Source: Papaver somniferum (lineage: Eukaryota; Streptophyta; Magnoliopsida; Ranunculales; Papaveraceae). From it: a stretch of 64,000 nucleotides of DNA. Positions 33,397 through 43,717 of this stretch are shown in pieces. Both the position numbers and the translations under genes were made by a program. The stretch's first letter is position 1. Each line of letters begins with the position of its first letter. Where the stretch lies: the NCBI RefSeq assembly GCF_003573695.1, contig NC_039365.1, positions 131,217,466 to 131,281,465 on the forward strand, in the 5' to 3' direction. Below the pieces are notes generated by a model that was not told the DNA's origin, ran no database searches, and saw only the letters and a program-made list of their open reading frames with translations.

Positions 33397-34520
33397 ATTT
33401 TTGGCGCCGCCGACGCGGACTTGTCTTTAGGCTAGAGTTTTTAGATTTTTTTTTTAGGTTTTTATTTGCTTTTCATTTTTATTTTATTTGTTTTTCTTTT
33501 TACGTTTTTGGGTTTTTGTCTTTTCCTTACAGATTTTGGAGTTTGGAGCGAAAGAAAATTTTTCCAAAGCTTTTGGTGAATACTTAAAGATTTGGAGTAA
33601 AAGCAAAGCGAAATGAGCGAAAGAAAAGAAGAATACAAATTAATTAAAAAAAAAGAGAGAGACTTTATTTTTAGAATTTTTTTTAAATTATCTTTTTCTT
33701 TTGCACTTTATTTTTGGACTGTGGACTTTGAGACTTTATTTTTATTTTTATTTTTTTTAACCCTACGGAAGGGTAGTTTGAATATAAATTGTTTGCAGAG
33801 AAGGACAACGATTACGATATCGCCTCGGCCCCTCGGGTTCGTACATGACATAGGAGTCGTGGCCCGAGTTGACTTCAGCGGTTCATCCCCCGTCTGGAAC
33901 GGGAGGTAAGTTTTTCGAAACACTCGCGAATCCCCTGTCAGCGAGTTACTGTATTCCTTCGTTTTCATATATGCTGAGGATTTGAAAACGTCTGCTTTAA
34001 TTTCCTAGTAAAGGGCAAGGACAGACCATACAAGATAAGGGTTCGGATTTCATCACTGTTCCCTTCTTGCCCGCCTTAGGAAAACGAAACCAAACGCGAA
34101 CCTAAGCCTAAAATTTGACTAGAACGAGACCTACAGGGTAACGAGCTTAATAGGAAAGTCATTCAAAAAATATTAGTTACTCTTTTAAGCATGCTTCAAA
34201 GTTCATGATGGTTTCTGTGAGTTGAATACGCCGCCTTGTAACGCCGCTGAGGACTTGGGTATCACAGCTCCACTGAGCTTCCCTCGTCTCGATTCAACTT
34301 ACTTTAACTAGGATTGATTCCAGAGGGGTTTGCTTAAATTGTAACGAATTCCCTTTCGAAGGATTAGAAGCTGGTCTAGAAACAATCTAAGTGGAGCCAT
34401 CATGCTTTTTGTTTGCTAGACATCAGTAGGTTTGCTGTGGTGGAGTCAGCCTTGCTTGTGTTTGCATAGAGCTTCCCTTCCTTTTAGGATTTCTTTATTT
34501 TTATTTTGTTTGTCTAGTGT
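33397..34520 (+). other. Leader of Athila-like element
   Basis: 1.1 kb without a gene: T-rich and A-rich stretches, then mixed sequence up to the gag ATG at 34521. The word GAGGACTTGGGTATCAC near 34248 resembles a primer-site word but is far from the LTR. Confidence 0.5.
33402..33420 (+). promoter_or_regulatory. Primer-binding site of Athila-like element (degraded)
   Basis: TGGCGCCG matches the tRNA-Asp site exactly, but the following CCGACGCGGAC deviates. It is five bases from the LTR end. Confidence 0.6.
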
Positions 34521-37499
34521 ATGCCCGAGGTTATTAGAGAGCGGGCTTGGAAAAAAAAAAATCTAGGTCGTTTGATTAGTGATAAACCTAGTAGTTCTTC
34601 TTGTGAAGGCGGGGAGCTCGAAGACTCTTCTTTTGAGAGCCCTGTCTTTGGAAATTTCAGCTTTGAAAACTTGACAATTAGTGAAGAAAATACTCTTAGT
34701 CCTTTGGTAGTGCCAGAAATGGCAACTTTGAAAGTTTTATTAAACCCAACTAGGACCTCTCGTCCGTCTTGTATCAAGTTAGCTGAAACCGAGGAAAATT
34801 ATGAACTCAAACCCGGGACTTTACAGATGCTCCCAATCTTTTTAGGAAAAGAGAACGAGAACCCCTATTTTCATGTTAAGGAATTTGAGGAAGTTTGTAG
34901 TACTCTGAAAATTAAAAACCTTAGTGATGATGCGTTGAAACTTAGGTTATTCCCATTTTCCTTAAAAGATAAAGCCAAATCTTGGATGTATAGTTTGGCT
35001 TCTGAGTCAATTGAAACCTATGACCAACTTACATCTGCCTTTATACATAAGTTTTTCCCAAGGCACAAAACATCATCTATTAGGACACAAATTTGTATTT
35101 TTGCTCAACAAGAAGGAGAATCTTTATATAGGTATTTAGAAAGGTTCAATGACTTAATATCTCAATGTCCTCATCATGGTTTAGAGATGGTTAGGTTAGT
35201 TCAAATCCTCTACGAGGGTTTAGATTATTCAACAACAACCATGGTTGAGTCCTTATGCACAGGTGGGTTTGAGAACAAAACTGTTGATGAGGCGATGACA
35301 TTTTTGAATGAAATCGTTGATAAGACCCAACAATGGGAAAATAGTAGGGAACCCCGGAAAACAATTTTTCTAAGTAGAGGAAATGTCAATAGGGTAGAAG
35401 GATCTTATGAATCAGATGCTAAAATAGCATCCATAGCCAAAAGGTTAGAAGCCTTAGAATTAGGTCATTCTAGTGGTAATAGTGGTAGAATAGAGCCTTT
35501 TTGGGAAGGCCATACTGTTGAGGAGCAAGCCAATGCTCTTTATAACAACACTAGATTCTATAACCGTCAGAAGTTTGACCCATATTCAGAAACCTATAAC
35601 CCTGGCTGGAGAAACCATCCCAACCTTTCTTGGTCTAAGGGCCAGAATCAAGATCAGTCTAGTAACTCTCAGGTTCCCCCAGGTTTTGGCTATACTAAGA
35701 ATCCTTCAGCTCCGGCACAGTTTCAGAACCCTTCGGATAAGAAGATTATGAGTTTAGAAGAGTCTCTTGCTTTGTTAACTCATAACACTGTGCAGTTTCA
35801 GCAATCCGTTGCTCAAGGTTTAGAAGAAAATAAGAGAACAGGTCAGGCTAACTCTCAGGATATTTCCGAGTTGAAAACCCAAGTTAGTCAGATAAATGAG
35901 TCTTTAAGAGAAATAGGTAAGTTTCCTAGTCAAACTCAACCCAACCCTATAGGAATTAATGAAATAGGTGAAATATCATCAGATCATGTTAATGCAATAA
36001 CAACCCTTAGGAGCGGTAAAACGGTAGACAATAAGGTAGCCAAGCCTAGAGGACATACTGTAGTTCCACCTTCTACTTCCGAAGAGGATCCCATAGCTAA
36101 GGAAACCTAAACGATTTATAAGGAGTCCCAAGAAATTCCTTATAGGACTACCTATGTGCCTAGAGCCCCATATCCACATTTGTTAGCCCCAACAAAAAAG
36201 GAGTCGACTTTCAACGAGATAATGGAAACATTTAATCAGGTGAACATCAACATTCCATTATTAGAAGCAATTAGGCAGATGCCCGCTTATGCCAAGTTCC
36301 TTAAATATCTTTGTACACGAAAGTGTAAGCTGAAAGTCCATAAAAAATCCTTTTTAGCTGGTCAAGTAAGTTTAATTCTTCTGAACCAAACATCCCCTAA
36401 GTATAAGGACCCTGGATGCCCCACCATATCTTGTGTGATTAGTAATCATGTAGTTGATAAGGCATTGCTTGACTTAGGAGCTAGTGTTAACTTACTCCCA
36501 TACCATGTGTATACCCAGCTAGGACTTGGTAAGTTGAAACCGACCAAAATGACACTTCAATTAGCTGATAGGTCTGTCAAAGTGCCTCGTGGTGTCATAG
36601 AAGATGTTCTTATTGAGGTTGATAGGTTCATATACGCAGTGGATTTTGTTGTTCTAGATACCCAGCCTGTTCAGGACCCAAGTGCTCAAATACCGGTGAT
36701 TCTAGGTCGCCCATTCTTAGCCATATCTAATGCTGTCATCAATTGTAGAACCAGACTTATGAACATATCTTTTGGTAATATGACTACTGAGCTAAATGTC
36801 TTTAATGTTATTAAGTCTTCTGAGATAGATGATTTAGAAGTGGTGAACATGATTAGCACTTTAGTTCCTGATCCTTTAGCCTGCACTATGTTTGATAATC
36901 CATTATTTGATGAACCTTTCAATGCTTCAGAGGAGGTAACCATGACGAATACCTTAGTTGATGAGCCTATGCTAGAGATTTTCTTTGATAATCCATTATA
37001 TGAGGATGTTGTTTGTTTATATGAACAGTCCCCAAAAGAAGCTACTATTTGTGATGACTTCATGGACCCTAGAACCCATCCCATAGATTTTGGTCCATTT
37101 GAGGATATTTTTCACCCTAAGTTTGGGGGTAATGATGACTCTAGTGGTCGTCATGTATCCCTAATTGAAATCCCTAACTTGGGACTCGATCTTTGTGCGT
37201 CTAAGATACTACTTGAGTTTCTTCAAACTCTGCTACCCGATCCTCCAGATACTGTCAATGAAGAAGCCCAATTCTTAGAGACATGTCATTCGGTTGAACC
37301 TGATTTCTTAGACACTTATATAGATCCCAAAGAGACACCCCAGATAAATCTAGTTGCCTTGATGAAATCCCTAGATCAAGTTATGCTCCGTCAGCTCATT
37401 TTTTTAATCCAAGATGGTAGTCTTTCTTTTGTGTCTGCTCTATTTGGTTCTGAGGACCCGCAACTATTTCGGATATTGGTATATGACTTTGGAAGGTGA
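34521..37499 (+). pseudogene. Athila-like gag-protease polyprotein with one in-frame stop
   Basis: A single frame of 993 codons broken only by TAA at 36108-36110. Gag: the core begins at TLQMLPIFLGKENENPYFHV (about 34820) and includes FPFSLKDKAKSWMYSL, FIHKFFPRHKTS and ILYEGLDYSTTTMVESL, standard for Athila gag. No CCHC knuckle is visible. Protease: an Athila-type linker (NINIPLLEAIRQMPAYAKF, about 36245) precedes the active-site motif LLDLGASVNLLPYH (about 36465), where DLG replaces DTG as in many Athila proteases. Its C-terminal motif is VILGRPFLA (36696). The remaining 250 residues are acidic and of unknown role. The frame starts at the ATG at 34521. The stop could be recent decay or a readthrough site. 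Confidence 0.88.
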
Positions 37500-37662
37500 C
37501 AATCCTTTTTGAGGTATTTGATTTCCAGCTAAAGACTTTAAATTTAGCATTTTCTGGGAGGCACCCACGCTCATGCTTACGGTAATATCCTTCCTTATTT
37601 CTTTTTCCATCCATCAAGTGGTAACAGTTTCTCCTTGTTCATGCTTTTAATTTCATCTTTAG

Positions 37663-37702
37663 AACATTGAGAACAATGTTAGATTTAAGTTTGGGGGTGG
37701 GG
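37663..37702 (+). promoter_or_regulatory. Internal PPT-like box of Athila-like element
   Basis: ACATTGAGAACAATGTTAGA followed by TTTAAGTTTGGGGGTGG. Its last part equals the true PPT (AAGTTTGGGGGTATT, 38678). Confidence 0.55.
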
Positions 37703-38677
37703 AAGAAACTTTTTGTTAGCTTTTTAGTTGCAATAAATAAACTCCAAAGCCTAGAAATTTACGTTTATTAAGGTTGGCACTAGCCAATCTAACTGGATGG
37801 GAACATCTTGGTTATAGGAGTTGAGGAACCAATCTGATTAGATGGAAACATCTAAAGAGTCTATTCATAAAAGCACAGAGCTCAGGTGTTAGAATTTAAA
37901 AAAAAAACATGGTAGTTTCGCCATATCTCGTTGAATCCTAATCCTTCTGTTTTTATTTTTTTTAAGTAATTTGGTGGGGCACGTGATTCAAGTTGTTACC
38001 ATTGATAAGGTGAAATAGAGTGATTGAGATACCATACAAAAAATTTTTTTTTTGAGACCAGACCATCAGACCAACTGGAATAAATTCAATAAAGTCGACC
38101 ACTGGTGCCCTTGTATATGCCAGTTGTGTTGACCCAGAGTTAGGTTTATCGACCACTGGTTCCCTTGTATTTGCCAGTTGTGTTGATATTATCCAGACCA
38201 GTATCTCAGTCCATTAGGATAGGTTCATCTTGGCAGAGGCCTTCAGACAGATATGGGAAACACCGTTCACTTTAAACCATCTATTTTTCTCTTTATCCAT
38301 CTTCTTAATCTTTCCATGTGATTGGTTGACTCCGGTTATGATGTCTAGAAACTATCTGAGTAGAGCTCTGTCACTTATATATGAATTATAGTATGCCGAG
38401 TGCAAACTCGTGTGCAGCAATTGGAATTTCGCATCAGGGTACTTCCTCCTATAGTCAATGTTTGTATGACAACCAAGGAGATTCTTTAGTGCCTTCCAAG
38501 GTTCTGCGTAGATAGCTAGGGTCTGGAGTAACGGTTTTGTGGGTACACCTCTGGTAAACCCTCCGGAGACAACACTCCGCCGCTAGGGCCACCTAGCGGT
38601 TTAACGGCTTGCTGCACGTGCTAAGTGTAGTCATTTTATTTTCTAGATTATTTTTGCTCGAGGACTAGAAAATAATA

Positions 38678-38691
38678 AGTTTGGGGGTATT
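38678..38691 (+). promoter_or_regulatory. Polypurine tract of Athila-like element
   Basis: AGTTTGGGGGTATT abuts the 3' LTR start TGATTGACACAA. Confidence 0.75.
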
Positions 38692-40064
38692 TGATTGACA
38701 CAATTTTGTGTCTGAATTGTCCTTAGTGTCTGTATCGTTAGTGCTTGATTTTATACTTATTATAATGTTTTTATGTTGGTTTAGGTGTTTTTGGAGAAGT
38801 ACACTTGTGTGGAAAAAGTTGCTCGAAAAGTGCTTTTCGGACACCCGGAGAAAAATTACTAAAGGCACTCTCACTTTGGATAAGGGGCACCTCAGTTGGG
38901 TACCTGCTATTTGCACCCCCGGTTTGGTTAGGGGGAGGTCATCTTCTTCACCTTTGAATTTGGAAATTTGCGGGAAATTGACTTGGCATCTGCGGAAATT
39001 TCAGTGACAGAATTGGACGTAATATTTGCCGAGATTCTCTCGGATTTGAATTGGAATGATTCTGTTACGCGGAAACAGGAAAGGCTTGTGTCCTAGAATC
39101 AACAAGTAAGAGAACCTTATGTGCACACACGATAAAACAAGGCAGTATATATTCTCGAGTATCTTCTGGCTATATTTGGTAGGTGGCATGTGGATATAAA
39201 GAGTTTTACTTCATCAAGAACGTAAACTCAATGCTCTGGAAGTGTGTCAACATCAGCAAAACACGTGAAGAGACAATGGAAGGAAGATATTCCCGTAAAT
39301 GGCAGGAAAACAATCTCGGATCAATGCAAAAGATTTAAGGAGTTATTACGCTTCTGTTGGCTATATAAAGGTTCTACGGAGTTCATAGTGAGCGACAGAT
39401 AGTTTGGGGAGCAGTGAGAACGAATAGAGAGTCGAGAAATGAAAGTTGCAGGAAACGCCATTTTTGCTGCTGCATAGCTGAAGAACACGAAGAACGGACC
39501 AACCAAGACAGTCGTTTATCAACAGTGATAACGACACACAGCCGTGGGTCTTAGAAGCTACAGTCTCAGCGACTGTTGCGTGACAGTCTTATTTGATATA
39601 GTAACAACGACAGTACTCATTTATCGTTCTTTGTAACAGCTATTTCTGTTACAAACCCGTTTTTAATTATTTTCTCCCATATTATCATCCTTGTAAGCAC
39701 CTTTTGATCAATGAATTATCTTTTGGGTGTGTTTGCATCATGATGAAGAGCTAAACCCAATCCTTGGGGCGATGGAGGAAGCTGTTGTTTCGGTAAAAGT
39801 GATATATCTTTATTTTAAATTAATTATAGCAATTCTGTTATGATTTTTGCATTGAACTAAAAATGGATTATATGGTTTTGATTAGTTAGGTGTATTTTCT
39901 CTTGATAAAATATGCTTGCTTTAGAGTTTTGATATTCTATGCTTAGATTATCATCTATTCTTTTAAAAATCTACATGTCTAGGCAATACTATTAGAATCA
40001 ATTTGAATGTTGAGTTGCGAAATTATTGTTTTATTAAATCACTAATATCGACCAATGGTGGAAT
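38692..40064 (+). repeat. 3' LTR of Athila-like element (truncated)
   Basis: Aligns with the 5' LTR up to CCAATGGTGGAAT at 40064. The last 150 bases of the LTR are missing; sequence of the NA element follows. Confidence 0.9.
39361..39369 (+). promoter_or_regulatory. TATA box of Athila-like 3' LTR
   Basis: CTATATAAAGG, equivalent to 32531 in the 5' LTR. Confidence 0.55.
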
Positions 40065-40695
40065 TACATCCTCTTCACAACCGCCCACTGATTTACAACT
40101 GGAATGTGAAGGCCAACCAGGAAGTACTTTGTTCGCATTCCTCTCTGTAGATGGTGGATTTTCAACAAAAGGAAAAAACCGTAAAATCATGAGGCATGTT
40201 TTTGACACGGCCTTCAGGCATGCAAAGATTCATATTTAACGAAGCCATGATGAATATGTTTTCGAAAAGCCTCCACCAACTGAGCGTTCGATCCCTGACA
40301 TTTCGTCATGACCTCTATGAAGAATAAAGTATTTGGGTGGTTCTCTGTAGATTGAGAGCTTAATGCCTTTAGGACGTCGGTGATACTCACTGTTCCCTGA
40401 CTGCAGGAGAGAGACCCACCTCCACATAGAAGAATAGTTAGGCGGCGGACGCCTTCAGGACGTCGGTGACACTCACCGTTCCCTGATTATGTGGAGAGAC
40501 TGTGCATAGATTCAGGCGGTTCTCCGTAGATTGAGAACACTAACGCCTTCAGGTCGTAAACAACATCGTGACACCCTGACTATGCACCATTCAGAATAGA
40601 TGTGACACTTTAACTGGCTAATATCTTTTCTGCAATAGATTAATCCTGCCGTGACATTCACTACTAAATTCCCAGAATAATCTATTGTTGCTCCT

Positions 40696-41029
40696 ATTCC
40701 ATGGTAGAATCCACGGCCTGATCCCATGGAATGGAAATAACAATTGCTCATATTCCATGGTCGAATCCACGGCCTGATCCCATGGAATGGAAATAACAAT
40801 TGCTCCTATTCCATGGTCGAATCCACGGCTTGATCTCATAGAATGGAAATAAAACAATTGTGCTATCTCATTACTCCGATTTCATGATCGAATCCACTGA
40901 TCTCATGAAATGGTAATAGATAATCTTAATTACTCTGATTCTATGGTCGAATCCACGATCCCATAGGATGGTAATGCTTGTTTTATTATTCTGAATTCGT
41001 AGTCGAATCCACAGCTGATCCTGCGAATT
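40696..41029 (+). repeat. Six tandem hairpin units with covarying stems
   Basis: Units at 40696, 40752, 40808, 40879, 40938 and 40994 each have a nine-base arm, the loop word TCGAATCCAC (TAGAATCCAC in unit 1), and a complementary arm. The arms differ between units but mostly keep pairing: ATTCCATGG/CCATGGAAT, ATTTCATGA/TCATGAAAT, ATTCTATGG/CCATAGGAT, AATTCGTAG/CTGCGAATT. Confidence 0.85.
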
Positions 41030-41280
41030 AATAATGAACAACTATTCATTTTTATTACTCAGTTTCATGGATTCTCCACCGAATTCATAGATTAGTAATA
41101 GATACTCAACAACTGGGCATATGGACCATCACTGAGTAAGCCCCACAAAAATGGTGCGAGTGTACTCGACAATGATGCACGACTGAGCACCCGGATGCAC
41201 GAACGAGTGTCCAAAAATATGAAATAATGAGGAATCCTTCACAAAACAGGAGAAAACAATAAATATTAATAAAATAATAA

Positions 41281-41830
41281 GAGACGCCCAGGGCCGGGCC
41301 CACCATCCGGTCGTTCCCTAGCCATGGTTGGTCCGTGCCTCTCCCATTATTTTCCTTATTTTTTGTTATTTCATGAACTCACGAAAACTCATTGGTTTTG
41401 GCAACTTTCCTTGTTTTTGCAAAACTCGTGGATTCTCCATAACTTGGTGGATTCACGAAATAATATTATAAAATAAGGAGAGGTGTGCGGGATTGGGAAG
41501 CCTAACCGGCCGGCCATGACTAAGCCGTGGCCGGTCCCAAACCTCACAATCCTTAGCATTTTATAATTAATATTCCCTAATCTCATGAAACACCTCTGTT
41601 TCAACAAAAACTCGTGGATTCTCCATAACTTCAAGGATTCATGAAAAATAATAAAATAGGGAAAGGTGTGCAGGACCGGGCAACCTAGCCGGCCGACCAT
41701 GTCCTAGCCATGGCCGGTCCCACACCTTGCAATCCCCAACCTTTCATAATTATTATTTTCCTTAATTCATGAAACTCCTGGGGTTTCAGAAAAATTCATG
41801 ATTTCTCCATATTTTCTCGAATATTGCTCA
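41281..41830 (+). repeat. About three degenerate 180 bp tandem units
   Basis: Each unit has a GGCCGG-rich block (41290-41330, 41505-41550, 41680-41720, e.g. CCATGGCCGGTCCC) followed by a Pribnow-like A/T stretch and CTCGTGGATTCTCCATAACTT. Confidence 0.7.
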
Positions 41831-42664
41831 AATCACGAAAAACCAAAAGCCAACATAGTCACACGACTGGCTAGCCTCTCACGGAAATTTTAAATATTAA
41901 AACACTTTTATTTTAATATTCTCAAAATATTGATGAATTGAGCATACATGCTCATTCCAAGAAAAATCGAGAATTCTCAGTCAAGATGAAACTCTTCTGA
42001 AAATTCACTATGTTGCTCGAACGCGCATCAGAAAATACTGAAACTCTCAGTATGGAAACACGGACACCACGGCAACATGTGCATGCCTTCATGACCGACC
42101 AGAGTCATTCCTAGGTCTTGCACAAAGCCGGTCTCACAGGTTTTCATAATTCTGACCTAATTTACTCAATTGCTCATACTGGGCCCGAACTCTCTCCAAC
42201 CAACTGGGGGATTCTCCAAATGACCAACAACTGGTCCCGTGACCACCAAGAGCCGGTCCCATGCTCTCTTGGTCGGTCCTCATCTCTCATACCTAGGTTT
42301 TATCACCTAATGCTGAATCCAGCAATATTTCAATAAATGATGAAACCTGCATTTAATCATCATTCTTTCACCAACTCTCAAACTGATAACCATGGTGCGT
42401 GCTCACTCGAGCACTGGGCACCCATGGATGCTCATCATCCCATGTGGTCGGTCCCTCCTCACTCATGACCAATTTTCAGCAATTCACCAATTGATGAAGG
42501 ATTGATAAAAATTAGGGTTTCGAACAAACGCTCCACGAATCACCATTTTGAGCAAGTTCAAACACAAAATAATGTTGATTCAGCAATCAACATCCAAATT
42601 AATAATATTCGGTAATTCACCAATATTTTTCATTAATATTTTATTGGGTCACGACACCAGTAAA

Positions 42665-42895
42665 TAATTCGTCGAATTGAGCAATACTTGCTCAGTTGCT
42701 CGAATATTGATCCAACCATCAATGTTTAGTAATTCATCAGTAGTTTGTTGAATTGAGAAACACTTGCTCAGTTGCACGCCAAAATTATCAAATTCGTCGA
42801 ATTGAGCAATACTTGCTCAATTGCTCGACAAACTCTTAATATTCAACAATTCGTCGAGTTGAGCAATACTTTCTCAGTCGCTCTAGTCAGTAATT
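42665..42895 (+). repeat. Degenerate tandem units with perfect short hairpins
   Basis: Four units around AATTCGTCGAATTGAGCAA, TAC, TTGCTCAATTGCTCGA. At 42801-42821 the arms ATTGAGCAA and TTGCTCAAT pair perfectly over a three-base loop. Confidence 0.75.
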
Positions 42896-43302
42896 CATTG
42901 ACATCTCAGAGAACTACATGTTCAATCCATGAATCACTGAGCATTCACCACTTATGCTCGATTCAACAAAACTAGACTCACAGTCTAAATCAGTCAACAA
43001 CTGACTAACTAATACACGTCTGCCTTGCAGACTCCACGATTCGTGAAATATCAATCACGTCACAAATGGGGGGATATCACTTAGGGTTTTGGTCTATCGG
43101 TCTACGGCACGTGGATTCATCCACAACGAGAAATGTGTGTAAGTCGTGTAAATGGTTGAAGGAGTTAGCAAAGTAGTGGGTGCACGATAAGTCAAGTTTC
43201 CGCATGATATGGAACTGACTTTACCACGATCTCCCACTTTCCCACTCTTTCACTCAAGAAACCGTCACACTTATAGGGATCAGTGGTACATCATTCTGGC
43301 AA

Positions 43303-43310
43303 TATAAATA
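43303..43310 (+). promoter_or_regulatory. TATA box of the 3.57 kb solo LTR
   Basis: GGCAATATAAATAAG, about 410 bases before the LTR end. Confidence 0.5.
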
Positions 43311-43717
43311 AGTCTAAATCGAGGACATCAGGATATCATCAATCATCGATTATCATCATTATTCATCAACAACTCGATATAAACTTATTCACGGAACTCA
43401 ACTTCAGCAGTTCAGCAATATTGCAGAAACCTTCAACACACCCACAATCCTTGATCATCACTGATCCCACACAACTCTCAGCTTTCCTCCTACAGATCAA
43501 CCCATCTCCCTCTTTGCGATCGAATTGACTCTGGAACGACCATTGTATTGGTTTAGGCTAGAGTCATACAGATTTAATTCCCGAATCTAAGCACCCCCTT
43601 TGAAGCAGTGCATCTGTGTGAGGTTCAGCAGTTCACTCGGTTGAGGAGTCTCGCCAGCACGCTCGACTCTCCACTTTCCTAGAAAACCAGCAAGCGTTTT
43701 TCCCCATCTACACTCTC

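Larger units (their letters stand above)
37500..38691 (+). other. 3' non-coding part of Athila-like element
   Basis: No pol remains. It contains an internal PPT-like box (37663-37702), a tandem repeat of about 54 bp (38096-38132 and 38150-38186, CGACCACTGGT.CCCTTGTAT), the shared 3' box (38547-38625) and the PPT at 38678. Confidence 0.75.
22793..40064 (+). mobile_element. Athila-like gypsy element, gag-protease only
   Basis: It consists of a 5' LTR (22793-33396, interrupted by a 9 kb insertion), an internal region of 5.3 kb, and a 3' LTR truncated at 40064. The internal region codes for gag and protease only: no RT, RNase H or integrase is seen in 37500-38691. It is therefore non-autonomous. 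The two LTRs differ at roughly 20 of the first 435 bases by eye, so this element is clearly older than the insertion in it. Confidence 0.85.
40146..43712 (+). mobile_element. Large solo LTR (3567 bp) rich in hairpin repeats
   Basis: It starts TGTAGATGG and ends CCATCTACA, a nine-base terminal inverted repeat with TG...CA ends. The target duplication is CTCTC (40141-40145 and 43713-43717). NA copy B (51707) shows the empty site. A TATA box near 43303 gives an LTR-like layout with a U5 of about 380 bases. There is no coding sequence. It contains three repeat arrays (40696-41029, 41281-41830, 42665-42895). A non-autonomous element without LTRs is possible, but the five-base duplication and TATA box favour a solo LTR. 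Confidence 0.82.

Noticed and set aside
40696..42895. Regularly spaced repeats resembling a CRISPR array
   Set aside because: Degenerate adjoining units without unique spacers, inside a plant LTR with target duplication.
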